Assembly: GCA_016783945.1 (NCBI GenBank)
Contig: JADHVP010000011.1
Location: 1 to 46,850 of the forward strand
Direction of reading: 5' to 3'
DNA from: Ignavibacteria bacterium
Lineage (GTDB): Bacteria > Bacteroidota > Ignavibacteria > Tepidaquicellales > Tepidaquicellaceae
Length of the DNA: 46,850 bases
In this document: piece after piece, positions 34,382 through 43,501 of the stretch
Numbering within the stretch: the stretch's first letter is position 1
Layout of the letters: each line of letters begins with the position of its first letter
Notes under the pieces: generated by a model
Told to the model about the DNA's origin: nothing
The model's input: only the letters and a program-made list of their open reading frames with translations
Database searches by the model: none
Program-made: the position numbers and the translations under genes

Positions 34382-35887
34382 ATGAACTTTCCTTTAGTTG
34401 ACCAGATTATAATTGTTGTTTATATACTGGGAGTGGCTGCATTTGGTATTTATTTTTCCGGAAAACAGAAGTCTTTAAAAGATTACTTTCTTGGGTCGAA
34501 GCAAATCCCGTGGTGGGCAGCATGTTTTTCTGTTGTTGCAACTGAGACGAGTACACTGACCTTTATCAGTATTCCGGGATTGGCGTATATTACGAACATG
34601 AATTTCCTCCAGCTTGCGATGGGTTTTTTAATCGGGAGGATTATTGTAGCTTTTGTTTTTATTCCGAGATATTATGCGGGAAACATGGAAACTGCGTACG
34701 AGTTTCTCGGGAACAGGTTCGGGACTCCGATGAGAAAGTATTCCTCAATAACTTTTATTTTTCTTAGAATATTTGCTGATGGTGTGAGATTGTTCACGAC
34801 CGCTATTCCTATAAAGCTGATAACGGGGTTGAGCTATTTTGAAAGTATATTGATAATTGGTGTCATAACGGTTGTTTATTCTTATGTAGGCGGCATAAAA
34901 GCTGTTATCTGGACGGATGTAGTTCAGATGATAATTTATTTTGTGGGGGCAGCTGCAACTATAATTGTTATATATCAGTTGCTTCCGAACGGATGGTCGG
35001 ATGTTGTTCATTATGCTTCGACTGATAATAAGTTCCAGGTGTTTAATTTTGCGTTTGCGGATTCATTCAGTAAGTTCTTTACAGGAGGGTATAACATTGT
35101 GGGTGGATTGATTGGCGGAGCGTTTCTTGCAATGGCTTCTCACGGTACTGACCAGATGATTGTTCAAAGACTTTTAACATGTAAAGATACAAGATCTTCA
35201 CAAAAAGCAGTTATTGGAAGTGGTATAATTGTGTTGATACAGTTTGCTATCTTTCTGTTGATCGGTATTATGTTATATGCGTTGTATGAAGGTGTTGATT
35301 ACAAAACATTGGTTGTTGGTGATCATTTATTGACAAAACCCGATGAGATATTCCCAAAATTCATTATACAAAATCTACCGATTGGTTTAGCAGGTCTTGT
35401 TGTTGCCGGACTTTTAGCTGCATCAATGTCGACTTTATCATCGACATTTAATTCATTAGCAGCGACAACGATGTTTGACCTTTTTAAAAGAAAGGGAACT
35501 CCTTCTGTAGGCACAGGTGAGTCTTCGAATCGTGATCTCAGATATTCAAGGCTCGCAACTTTATTCTGGGCAGTCGTGATAATTAGCACTTCTATGTTAT
35601 TCCAGAGTGAAACAAACCCGGCAGTTGATTATGCATTAAAAATACAGTCATTGATATACGGTGGATTGCTCGGTGTGTTCTTGCTGGGTGTAGCATATAA
35701 AGGAGCAAAGTTAAGCGATGCGGTAATATCTTATTCTGTTTCTATATTCGTTTTAGTACTTTTATTTATTCTACCAAAATTCGATATTATACCAGCGTTG
35801 AATCTAACCTGGTTTACATTGTTTGGAGTAATTATTGTATTTATCATTTCAACAATTAGTGTTAATGTAAGGAAAATGTTTAAATAA
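34382..35887 (+). CDS. Sodium:solute symporter family protein
   Basis: The 501-residue protein is almost wholly hydrophobic, with ~13 predicted helices. It opens VDQIIIVVYILGVAAFGIYF and has the SSS-family stretches KDYFLGSKQIPWWAACFSV, ATETSTLTFISIPGLAY, SYVGGIKAVIWTDVVQMIIY and AASMSTLSSTFNSLAATTMF, which hold Na+-site Ser/Thr residues. It should couple Na+ uptake with a solute (sugar, amino acid or sialic acid type), which cannot be read out. Length is normal. Position after the MBL hydrolase suggests the transported substance might be its substrate or product. Confidence 0.92.
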   Translation: MNFPLVDQIIIVVYILGVAAFGIYFSGKQKSLKDYFLGSKQIPWWAACFSVVATETSTLTFISIPGLAYITNMNFLQLAMGFLIGRIIVAFVFIPRYYAGNMETAYEFLGNRFGTPMRKYSSITFIFLRIFADGVRLFTTAIPIKLITGLSYFESILIIGVITVVYSYVGGIKAVIWTDVVQMIIYFVGAAATIIVIYQLLPNGWSDVVHYASTDNKFQVFNFAFADSFSKFFTGGYNIVGGLIGGAFLAMASHGTDQMIVQRLLTCKDTRSSQKAVIGSGIIVLIQFAIFLLIGIMLYALYEGVDYKTLVVGDHLLTKPDEIFPKFIIQNLPIGLAGLVVAGLLAASMSTLSSTFNSLAATTMFDLFKRKGTPSVGTGESSNRDLRYSRLATLFWAVVIISTSMLFQSETNPAVDYALKIQSLIYGGLLGVFLLGVAYKGAKLSDAVISYSVSIFVLVLLFILPKFDIIPALNLTWFTLFGVIIVFIISTISVNVRKMFK

Positions 35888-35898
35888 TTTTTTTTTGA

Positions 35899-35967
35899 AC
35901 TTTAGTGTCTTAATGTTTTAGTGACATTTTTTTCCACAAAGTCACAAAAACACAAAATAGCACTAAA
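35899..35967. repeat. Palindromic repeat, ACCACAAAG family
   Basis: The left arm from 35899 (CTTTAGTGTCTTAATGTTTT..., TAGTGAC) and right arm 35934-35967 (CCACAAAGTCACAAAAACAC...) form an imperfect hairpin. It is the same family as 307-475 and 5801-5881. Confidence 0.7.
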
Positions 35968-35985
35968 TAATTTAAATATAAAATC

Positions 35986-36519
35986 ATGGAAAGCGGCAAA
36001 CCGTCAAGAGAGCAGTTAGAAAAATATTTTAAGGAGAGCAGAAAATATTTCGATGATATAGCGAAATCTTATATGGAAACGGATAGGGAATATTATGATA
36101 AATACATCGCACCCTTTTACAGTTCACCTTTCGGAGCAGTGAGTGGTGGTGCAGCAAAAAAAGTTGCTTCTGTGGCGGTTCTTGCAGGAGCTTTATTAGT
36201 TGTGGGTATTGGAGCTGCTGTTTTCTTTATATCAATGGATAGTACATCTGATAAAAAAGTTGAAGTTGTTCAGGAAGAAAGTACTTCGGTCGAAAAAGAT
36301 TCAGATTTTGATTACAAGACTAATTACGAAAAGGGATTATATTTTTATGAACGGGAAAATTATAAATCTGCGAAGAAATATTTTAAAAGGGTGGGGGAAT
36401 CGGATTCGGAATATAAGAAGGCTCAAAAATATCTCGAGAAAATAAAAATGATTGAGAGAAAAAATAATATGGGAGATGATGGTAATGCTAAGCAGCGGAA
36501 GTTAGAGAAACCAAATTAA
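35986..36519 (+). CDS. Membrane-anchored protein with TPR-like C-terminal part
   Basis: The 177-residue protein has a charged N-terminal helical part (residues 1-45), one membrane helix (ASVAVLAGALLVVGIGAAVFF, ~60-82), an acidic linker, and a C-terminal pair of helices (YEKGLYFYERENYKSAKKYF, then SEYKKAQKYLEKI) of the TPR kind. It would be a single-pass inner-membrane protein. I do not recognise the family. The next gene begins 13 bp on and also encodes a membrane protein, so they likely form a small operon. Confidence 0.6.
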   Translation: MESGKPSREQLEKYFKESRKYFDDIAKSYMETDREYYDKYIAPFYSSPFGAVSGGAAKKVASVAVLAGALLVVGIGAAVFFISMDSTSDKKVEVVQEESTSVEKDSDFDYKTNYEKGLYFYERENYKSAKKYFKRVGESDSEYKKAQKYLEKIKMIERKNNMGDDGNAKQRKLEKPN

Positions 36520-36532
36520 AATAATTTTCTGC

Positions 36533-36811
36533 ATGTCAGATATTTCATCGGAAAACATCGGAATTATTTTAATCTGGTTATTTCTATTAATAATTACATA
36601 TCCATATCCTTATTACAAAAACAAACTCCATCCTTACCTTCTTTACACAGTATTTTCAATATTCCTCATTGTGTTTCTTGCCCCAATCTACATTTGGTTC
36701 CTGGGTTTCCCGTATGAATTTACAATAACATTTACTTCAATTGCTTTTGTGTTGTATGCTGTGGTTTATTTCGTCTTGAATAGCAAAAGGAAGAAATCAA
36801 AAACAGAATAG
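36533..36811 (+). CDS. Small integral membrane protein, function unknown
   Basis: The 92-residue protein has three hydrophobic segments (IGIILIWLFLLIITYPY, YLLYTVFSIFLIVFLAPIYIW, TFTSIAFVLYAVVYFVL) and a basic tail (SKRKKSKTE). No family is recognised. It follows the gene at 35986 by 13 bp and is convergent with the DUF885 gene across a strong palindrome. Confidence 0.55.
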   Translation: MSDISSENIGIILIWLFLLIITYPYPYYKNKLHPYLLYTVFSIFLIVFLAPIYIWFLGFPYEFTITFTSIAFVLYAVVYFVLNSKRKKSKTE

Positions 36812-36872
36812 AGTGTTTTTCACGTCTGTCCAAGATAAGTTTTTATAATGAAAAAAGTTTAAAAATAAAATA

Positions 36873-36965
36873 ACTCTTTTTGACTTTTGTTGAACTCAAC
36901 CCCTAGCCCCCTTCTCTTTGAAGAGAAGGGGGAATTAAAGGGGGATGAGTTAGTTTTAAAAGAGT
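36873..36965. repeat. Nested palindrome, likely bidirectional terminator
   Basis: From outside in: ACTCTTTT (36873-36880) with AAAAGAGT (36958-36965); AACTCA with TGAGTT; and a perfect CCCCCTTCTCTT (36907-36918) with AAGAGAAGGGGG (36921-36932) around a 2-base loop. It sits between two convergent genes. Confidence 0.8.
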
Positions 36966-36976
36966 GAATGATTAAT

Positions 36977-38596
36977 CTAATCGTTTAGAATGTACTTTGA
37001 TATGATTTTATAAGTGGGAGCTCCGGATGATACAATTTTATTGTGGAAGTCCTTTAGAGAATATTTCCCATTATGTTTTGTAAAGAAATCGTTTTTTAAT
37101 TTCTTCAAGAGTATCTTGCCTAATGTGTAACTCAGATATCCGGGATCAAAAGCTCCTCTCTCAGCTTCATGTTTTGCTGTCGTATTTGATATTTTTGCGT
37201 GCTCTGTGAACAGAGATGCTGCTTCGTCTAACGACATATTATCGCAATGCAATCCAATTGCGGCGAGATAGCGGCAGCATCTTACGAGTGCTTCTTTAAT
37301 TTGCGCTATTTTAATATGCAAATCACCGTTACCGTATCCCTGGTCAATCATCATCTCTTCAGTATAGTGTGCCCAGCCTTCTACGTAAGTATAGCACATA
37401 AATATTTTAGCTAATTTTGAAGCATGTAAATTTGAATTCAGGAAGTGAGTATAATGACCGGGGAATGCTTCATGTATAGAAATAAGTTTTAACGTCGGGT
37501 AATTAAAAAGAGTCATCCATTCTTTTTTATCTTTTTCATTGAAAGATTTATCGGGCAGACTAACAAAGTAGAATGATTCATCTGATTTTTCGAATGGACC
37601 TGCTGTTGACATAGCTGCGAATCCTATCTTCATATAGTGTGGCATCTCTTTAACTATACAATTAAGATTATCCGGTATGCTAATTAAATCTTTTTCCCTT
37701 ATGTATTCTATTAGTTCGTTGAGTGTGTTATCAGTTTCAGTGATAAGATTATTTTCTGTTGGGTGATTATTAAGAAAATCATCATGGTCGTATTCATCAC
37801 CTCCAATTTCTTTCAACTCTTTTTTCAGTCTTTCTAGTTCTTCTTCTCCAAGCTTTTTTAATTCTGGTAGTGGAATATCGATATGCTCTTCTATCCGTAA
37901 CATTTTCGTAAACTTCTCCTCACCTAATCTAAAATCATCATTCGCTTTAGGTAATAAAACTTCATCGATGTATTTTATAAAATCATTGAATGCTTTTACA
38001 GTTGTTATGCAAACTTCTTTATATTCATTTACAAGATTTATATTAATCTCTCTTTTGTTTATTTCATCCATAATCTCGTTTTCAAAGAAATCCTCATAAC
38101 CGGATGCAAATTGTTTTGCATATTTACAGAATATTTTTGGAACAACTTCATCTAAGTTTTTCTTTGCGTTTTCAATTACGTTTGGAATTTCTTTCATTAT
38201 GCTGATGATAGAAGAGAGTCTGTCTTCGAAAGGTGCATAATCTCTGTTGAGATAATTACTCATGTTAATGAACATTAGTGCATAAGTCATCGGGTTACGT
38301 TTATATGCTTGAATCTCATCATGTTCAAAAAAATCTGATTCTAATGACCATTTTATAAGATCGAAATCGAACTTGTTTTCTGAAGATAATTCTTCATATT
38401 TTATTTCCAGTAATTCATTGTAGAGTGATTCGAAAAATAACCTTTCCTTTTTAATTCCTGATAAGGAAGTATCACTCATTTTTCCATCATATTCATGGAG
38501 TCCCAATGTTACTGCATGTGTGGGGGAATAATTTAAATATTCTTTAAAAAATTTTTCAGAGTAATCTTTGAACTGTTTGTTTGCTTCTTCTTTCAT
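36977..38596 (-). CDS. DUF885 family protein (probable metallopeptidase-like)
   Basis: The 539-residue protein matches DUF885: KEYLNYSPTHAVTLGLHEYDG at the start, and HEAFPGHYTHF (H375 onward), which provides an HExxxxH-like metal-binding pattern. TYVEGWAHYTEEMM and AERGAFDPGYLSYTLGK come later. The family is thought to be related to zinc peptidases, but I know of no firm general substrate. There is no signal peptide, so it is cytoplasmic. It lies 13 bp after the sugar nucleotidyltransferase gene and is probably co-transcribed with it and alaS. Confidence 0.87.
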   Translation of the reverse strand: MKEEANKQFKDYSEKFFKEYLNYSPTHAVTLGLHEYDGKMSDTSLSGIKKERLFFESLYNELLEIKYEELSSENKFDFDLIKWSLESDFFEHDEIQAYKRNPMTYALMFINMSNYLNRDYAPFEDRLSSIISIMKEIPNVIENAKKNLDEVVPKIFCKYAKQFASGYEDFFENEIMDEINKREININLVNEYKEVCITTVKAFNDFIKYIDEVLLPKANDDFRLGEEKFTKMLRIEEHIDIPLPELKKLGEEELERLKKELKEIGGDEYDHDDFLNNHPTENNLITETDNTLNELIEYIREKDLISIPDNLNCIVKEMPHYMKIGFAAMSTAGPFEKSDESFYFVSLPDKSFNEKDKKEWMTLFNYPTLKLISIHEAFPGHYTHFLNSNLHASKLAKIFMCYTYVEGWAHYTEEMMIDQGYGNGDLHIKIAQIKEALVRCCRYLAAIGLHCDNMSLDEAASLFTEHAKISNTTAKHEAERGAFDPGYLSYTLGKILLKKLKNDFFTKHNGKYSLKDFHNKIVSSGAPTYKIISKYILND

Positions 38597-38609
38597 TATT
38601 TATTCATAT

Positions 38610-39599
38610 TTAAATTTCGGAATATTCACCTAAGTTTAACACGTCAATCTTGTTTTTAACTTTTGAACTTTTGCCTATAAGTGATTCAGTCAATGTTGAA
38701 TTCTCAATGACACAGTCTTCACTTATAATACTGTTTGATATGTTACAGTTTTTTAAAACACAGTTATCGTTTATCGTCGCGTGAGGTCCTATAATACAAT
38801 TTTCCAATGCTACGTTTTTTCCGATATAAACAGGATCGTTAATAAGGCAGCTTTTTATTTTATATTTTTTATTTCTTTTTTGTAGAATGTATCTATTAGT
38901 TTCAAGTATTGTTTCCGGTTTCCCGCAATCCAACCAGCCATTAACATTGAATGTTTTCATCTTTCCGTTTTCGTTAATCATTTTTTCGAGTGCATCTGTT
39001 AACTGAAATTCACCTTTGCTCTTTATATTATTTTCTATTATATATTCGAGTGAATCGAATAATAGTTTCGAATCTTTAAGATAGTAAAGCCCAACTATTG
39101 CTTCATTAGACGGAGATACCTTGGGGGAAGCAGGCTTTTCTATGAATTTATTTATAAAACCATTATTATCTTTTTCAACTACACCAAACCTTCTCGGGTC
39201 ATCGACTTTTTTAACTCCAATAACGGAATATTTATTGTCACACATTTTTTTTAGATCCACATCGAATAAAGTATCGCCTAAGATAATAAGAACATCTTCT
39301 TTTTTATCAGGTGAAAATTTTTTCTTTGCACAGTATATAGCGTGCCCTAATCCATGAGCTTCTTCCTGAACAACAAATTCAAATTTGAATTTAAAAGTTT
39401 CATTTATATAATCCTCGATTCTATTTCCAAGGAATCCAGTTATGAAAATTATTGAAGAAGCTATTCTATCTTTAATTAACTGATCTACAATGTAAAAAAT
39501 CATTGGATCCCCAGCAACGTTCAAAAGAACTTTAGGATTTGAAAGTGTGTGAGGTCTCAGTCTTTTTCCAAAACCGGCAACAGGAATTATTACTTTCAC
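38610..39599 (-). CDS. Sugar-phosphate nucleotidyltransferase (glucose-1-phosphate thymidylyltransferase-like)
   Basis: The 329-residue protein starts MKVIIPVAGFGKRLRPHTLS, the GxGxRLxPxT...PK nucleotide-binding loop of hexose-1-phosphate nucleotidyltransferases. It continues with ILGDTLFDVDL and GVVEKDNNGFINKFIEKP. From ~245 it carries a left-handed beta-helix (IGKNVALENCIIGPHATINDN, NSIISEDCVIENSTL), usual in bifunctional or regulated members. The product would be an NDP-sugar (dTDP, UDP or GDP; not decided). The ATG overlaps the stop of alaS by 4 bp. It could supply the NfrAB-like system, but that is a guess. Confidence 0.85.
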   Translation of the reverse strand: MKVIIPVAGFGKRLRPHTLSNPKVLLNVAGDPMIFYIVDQLIKDRIASSIIFITGFLGNRIEDYINETFKFKFEFVVQEEAHGLGHAIYCAKKKFSPDKKEDVLIILGDTLFDVDLKKMCDNKYSVIGVKKVDDPRRFGVVEKDNNGFINKFIEKPASPKVSPSNEAIVGLYYLKDSKLLFDSLEYIIENNIKSKGEFQLTDALEKMINENGKMKTFNVNGWLDCGKPETILETNRYILQKRNKKYKIKSCLINDPVYIGKNVALENCIIGPHATINDNCVLKNCNISNSIISEDCVIENSTLTESLIGKSSKVKNKIDVLNLGEYSEI

Positions 39600-42340
39600 T
39601 TATTTAATATGTTTTTAATTTTAGAAGGGAAATTAGTTATAACTTCATTGAGCTTCGAAACGTCTTTTCCACCGGCTGTTGCAAGATGAGGTCGTCCGCC
39701 TCCTCCTCCACCTAATTCTTTAGCTACTTCAGAGATGAGCTTCCCGGCATGAAGGTTTCTCTCTTTAATTAAATTATCGCTGACTGCGCAAACTAAATTA
39801 ATTTTATCGTTCAATACGACTGCTATTAGTCCAACACCGTTCTTAAGTTTTTTATAAAGTTCATCGCCGAGTTCTTTAAGCTCGTCCATATTACTGAGTT
39901 CCATTATTTCAGATACTACTGTTACACTATCAACAACCGGGGATTTAATTATAATTGTATCTAACTGCTCAAAAACTTTCTGCAGGTTTTGTTTGAGCAA
40001 TTCTTTCTCTGTTTGTTTTTTTTCTTCTAAATATTTCTCTCTAACTTCATACAATGATTTTATAGTTTCATCCTGATAAGTAATAAGCTTTTTCATTAAA
40101 TCGACATCTCTGAAGTCAGCACCTTTGTAATCTTTCTTGAAATTGGCTAATCCACTTTTGAAATTATCGGAGTGTTTAGAAGGAAGGTCTGAGATAATTT
40201 TTTCAATATCGGATAATTTTTCATCTATTAACTTGATGATACCTTCTCCAGTTCGTGCAAAAATTCTTCGTACCCCTGAAGAAATGCTCTCTTCCTTAGT
40301 GATCTTGAACAATCCGATATCATTTGTAGAGGAAACGTGAGTACCCCCGCAGAATTCTATACTATATTTATCGTCGACAATGACGACTCTAACTTTATCC
40401 TCATACTTCTCACCGAAGAATTTTTTAACATTCGGTATCTTGTTAGCTTCTTCTATCGTTATATCTTCTAATGTTTTTATAGTAATATTTTCTTGAATTT
40501 TATTATTGACAATTTCTTCGATTTTCGTGAGTTGATCAGATTCGACTTTTTGAAAGTGCGGAAAGTCAAATCTTAAGTATTCATCACTAACAAGTGATCC
40601 CATTTGTTTTACATGATTACCGAGAACTTGTCTGAGAGCTTCGTGTAATATATGAGTTGCTGTATGATTACGCTGTATAGAACGACGTTTTCTATAATCT
40701 ACCTTTGCAATAACGGATTTGTCCAACTCTGGAATTTCAGTATCATTCGGGGTTTTGACAAGAACTGAATACTTATTGGGAACGTCAAAAACCTCTAACT
40801 CAATTCCGTTATTTGCAATAATTTTCCCAACGTCACTTATTTGTCCACCGGCTTCTGAGTAAAAAGGATTTTTTGTTAATACTAATATATTTTCGGATGG
40901 TTTCTTTAGCTCGAACTGTTTTACGATTTTAATCTCTATCCCTTTTTCCTCAAGTTCCCATGGATTATATACACTATTTTTTCCAATATCTTTTTCATCA
41001 AGTTCAATATTTTTTGAATCAGAGTATGCAAAGTGTTCTTTTCTATCTTTTCTCGCACGTTCTTTTTGTATATTCATTTCTTCTTCGAATTTTTCCATGT
41101 CTACTGTGTAACCGTGTTCTTTTGCCATAACCTGGGTTAAGTCTAAAGGAAATCCATAAGTATCGTAAAGCTTAAATGCATCTTCACCAGGAAAAGATTT
41201 AACTTTGTTTTTTTCAAGTTTAAGAATGACTTCATAGAAAAGTTCTAATCCTCTGTCGAGAGTAACACTAAAGCTTTCTTCTTCAGCTCTGATTACTTCT
41301 ATTACAAAATCCCTATTTTCATAAAGTTCGGGGAATGTATCTTTGAAGTTGTCAACAACAATATCGACTAATCTATATATTAATGGTTTTTTATAATTTA
41401 GTTTCCTCGATAATCTTGCGGCTCTTCTTAAGATTCTTCTTAAAACATAACCTCTTCCTTCATTGGATGGAACAGCTCCATCGCTTATCGCGAACGTTAA
41501 AGCTCTTATGTGATCTGCTATAGCATTAATTGATGATACATTTTCACCTTCATATTTTTTCCCGGTTATTTCACAAATCTTTGAGATAATCGGTTGAAAA
41601 ATATCTGTTCCATAATTTGATGTTTTTCCTTGAAGAACTCGTACAACTCTCTCGAAACCCATTCCGGTATCTACATTTTTCTTCGGTAATGTAGTCAGTT
41701 TACCCTTATTATCCCGATTGTATTGTATAAAAACAAGGTTCCAAATTTCGATTACATCTTCGAGTTCTGTATTAATGTCTTTTGATGTACATCCCTCTTT
41801 TGTTAAATCATAATGAATTTCTGAACAAGGACCGCATGGACCGGTATCGCCCATTTCCCAGAAATTGTCTTTTTCATCGAACTTTAGTACGTGTGTTGGG
41901 TCAATATCAGTTTCGTTCTTCCATAAATTAAATGCTTCATCATCGGTCTCATAAACAGTTGCCCAAAGTCTACCTTTTGGAAGTTTCCAGATTTCTGTTA
42001 ACAATTCCCAAGCCCATTTAATAGCTTCTTTTTTGTAGTAATCTCCAAACGACCAGTTACCAAGCATTTCAAAGAAAGTATGATGGTAACCATCGACACC
42101 AACCTCTTCAAGATCATTGTGCTTACCTCCCGCTCTTATGCATTTTTGTGTGTCTGCACAGCGGCTGTATTCCCTGGTTCCTGTTCCTAAGAAAACATCT
42201 TTAAATTGATTCATTCCAGCGTTTGCAAATAGCAGCGTTGGATCATCATAGGGTACTACAGAAGAAGATGGGACTATTTTATGATCTTTTTCTTTAAAAA
42301 ATTCTAAGAACGATTGCCTTATTTCATTTGATGTCAACAA
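39596..42340 (-). CDS. alaS: Alanyl-tRNA synthetase
   Basis: The 914-residue protein has the AlaS start (IRQSFLEFFKEKDHKIVPSS, DDPTLLFANAGMNQFKD) and GDTGPCGPCSEIHYD in the class II core. The editing domain has HTATHILHEALRQVLGNHVKQ and EFCGGTHV (Cys-x3-His metal site), and the C-Ala domain is GGGGGGRPHLATAGGKD. It charges tRNA-Ala and clears Ser/Gly mischarging. It is slightly longer than the ~875-residue E. coli enzyme. It is the first gene of a block followed by the nucleotidyltransferase and DUF885 genes. Confidence 0.97.
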   Translation of the reverse strand: MLTSNEIRQSFLEFFKEKDHKIVPSSSVVPYDDPTLLFANAGMNQFKDVFLGTGTREYSRCADTQKCIRAGGKHNDLEEVGVDGYHHTFFEMLGNWSFGDYYKKEAIKWAWELLTEIWKLPKGRLWATVYETDDEAFNLWKNETDIDPTHVLKFDEKDNFWEMGDTGPCGPCSEIHYDLTKEGCTSKDINTELEDVIEIWNLVFIQYNRDNKGKLTTLPKKNVDTGMGFERVVRVLQGKTSNYGTDIFQPIISKICEITGKKYEGENVSSINAIADHIRALTFAISDGAVPSNEGRGYVLRRILRRAARLSRKLNYKKPLIYRLVDIVVDNFKDTFPELYENRDFVIEVIRAEEESFSVTLDRGLELFYEVILKLEKNKVKSFPGEDAFKLYDTYGFPLDLTQVMAKEHGYTVDMEKFEEEMNIQKERARKDRKEHFAYSDSKNIELDEKDIGKNSVYNPWELEEKGIEIKIVKQFELKKPSENILVLTKNPFYSEAGGQISDVGKIIANNGIELEVFDVPNKYSVLVKTPNDTEIPELDKSVIAKVDYRKRRSIQRNHTATHILHEALRQVLGNHVKQMGSLVSDEYLRFDFPHFQKVESDQLTKIEEIVNNKIQENITIKTLEDITIEEANKIPNVKKFFGEKYEDKVRVVIVDDKYSIEFCGGTHVSSTNDIGLFKITKEESISSGVRRIFARTGEGIIKLIDEKLSDIEKIISDLPSKHSDNFKSGLANFKKDYKGADFRDVDLMKKLITYQDETIKSLYEVREKYLEEKKQTEKELLKQNLQKVFEQLDTIIIKSPVVDSVTVVSEIMELSNMDELKELGDELYKKLKNGVGLIAVVLNDKINLVCAVSDNLIKERNLHAGKLISEVAKELGGGGGGRPHLATAGGKDVSKLNEVITNFPSKIKNILNK

Positions 42341-42634
42341 ATTAATCTAAAAATTAAAATAGTTTTTAAAATAAAATATATGATTATAAATTGAAATGTA
42401 ATTGATTGTTATCAATAATGAATAGAAAATAAGCTTTAGAATCTTAATTTCAATTAGCTTAAATTACTTACATAACATAAGTATATAAAAATGTATTTTT
42501 GTTAAAAAATGAAGAAAAAATCTATAAATGTATTGCAATTCCAAACAAATAATTCTAAGTTGCTACTAAGTATTTTTACATTTTTAAAACATGTTTTTGT
42601 ACTAAAAGTTTTTTTAATTAAAAAGGAGTAAACA
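42341..42634. other. AT-rich intergenic region between divergent genes
   Basis: It holds the 5' regions of alaS (minus) and the Lys-rich protein gene (plus). AGGAG at 42624-42628 is the ribosome site for the GTG at 42635. I see no other structured element or small gene. Confidence 0.5.
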
Positions 42635-43408
42635 GTGCTTACTCGATTAATAATTTATTCAATTTCTTTTGCTTTAATGAGTGGTTTGTTCGCTAATTTG
42701 AATACTGTTGAAGCTAAGACTCAAAGTATCGAACAAACTAAACAGAAGAAAAAAAAGTACTCAAAAAAGAAAAATACTCAACAGCTTTCCAGTTTTGGTA
42801 AAGCATACAGAGATGCGAGAAAAAAAGGATTAAAAACCTTCAAACATAATGGAAAAACTTACACCACTGAGAAACAGGGCACTACAAATAATAAAACCAA
42901 GAATGTTACTACAAAAAACACCAGTGCTAGTTATAAAAATGTAAGTTTCAGTTCTGCATATAGAGATGCAAGGAAAAAAGGTTATGAGACTTTTAAATGG
43001 AAGGGGAAATTATACAGTACTGATTTAAATAAGAAAACGAGCACAAAGACCAATAAAAAGACAACTTACAAGAAAAAAACCACACAAACTTATACAGGAA
43101 GTTTTAGTTCTGCCTATAGGGATGCTAAGAAAAAAGGCTATTCAACCTTTAAATGGAAAGGTAAGACTTATACTACAGGTAAAACTAAGTATACTAAAAA
43201 GAAGAGTAAATATTCAAAGAAAAAGAAGTATACTAAGAAAAAGAAATATAAGAAAAAGAAAAAGTATAAAACAAAAACTTACTATCCACCAACAAATTCA
43301 TACACTCCACCGAAAAACTACGATAGTGATGATAACAGCGGAAGAGAATTTAAGAGAAGAGAATCTGATGAATCCTTCCGTAAAGAGCCAAAAAAAGAAG
43401 GCGATTAG
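42635..43408 (+). CDS. Secreted Lys-rich protein with three 26-residue repeats
   Basis: The GTG start at 42635 is supported by AGGAG at 42624-42628. The 257-residue product has a signal peptide (RLIIYSISFALMSGLFA) and is extremely basic (long KKKKYTKKKKY runs near 188-215). It contains three copies of SFSSAYRDARKKGYxTFKWK-type units (residues 53-78, 104-129, 156-181), each ending in GK.YTT. The tail turns acidic (YDSDDNSGREF). From memory, the same short unit (FxxAFxxARKxGxxTFxWNGKxYxT) occurs in phage structural and some Bacteroidota proteins. The function is unknown; a cell-envelope or DNA/anion-binding role is speculation. Confidence 0.7.
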   Translation: MLTRLIIYSISFALMSGLFANLNTVEAKTQSIEQTKQKKKKYSKKKNTQQLSSFGKAYRDARKKGLKTFKHNGKTYTTEKQGTTNNKTKNVTTKNTSASYKNVSFSSAYRDARKKGYETFKWKGKLYSTDLNKKTSTKTNKKTTYKKKTTQTYTGSFSSAYRDAKKKGYSTFKWKGKTYTTGKTKYTKKKSKYSKKKKYTKKKKYKKKKKYKTKTYYPPTNSYTPPKNYDSDDNSGREFKRRESDESFRKEPKKEGD

Positions 43409-43430
43409 AAAGTTTATATATTAAAAATAG

Positions 43431-43468
43431 AAACTCCGTTTCAAGAAATATTTGAAACGGAGTTTTTG
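43431..43468. terminator. Bidirectional Rho-independent terminator
   Basis: AAACTCCGTTTCAA (43431-43444), loop GAAATAT, TTGAAACGGAGTTT (43452-43465), then TTG on the plus strand; A/T-rich sequence follows on the minus strand. It is convergent between the Lys-rich protein gene and the carboxylase gene. Confidence 0.85.
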
Positions 43469-43501
43469 TTTATATGATAAACAATTATTAAAAGTTATTG
43501 A

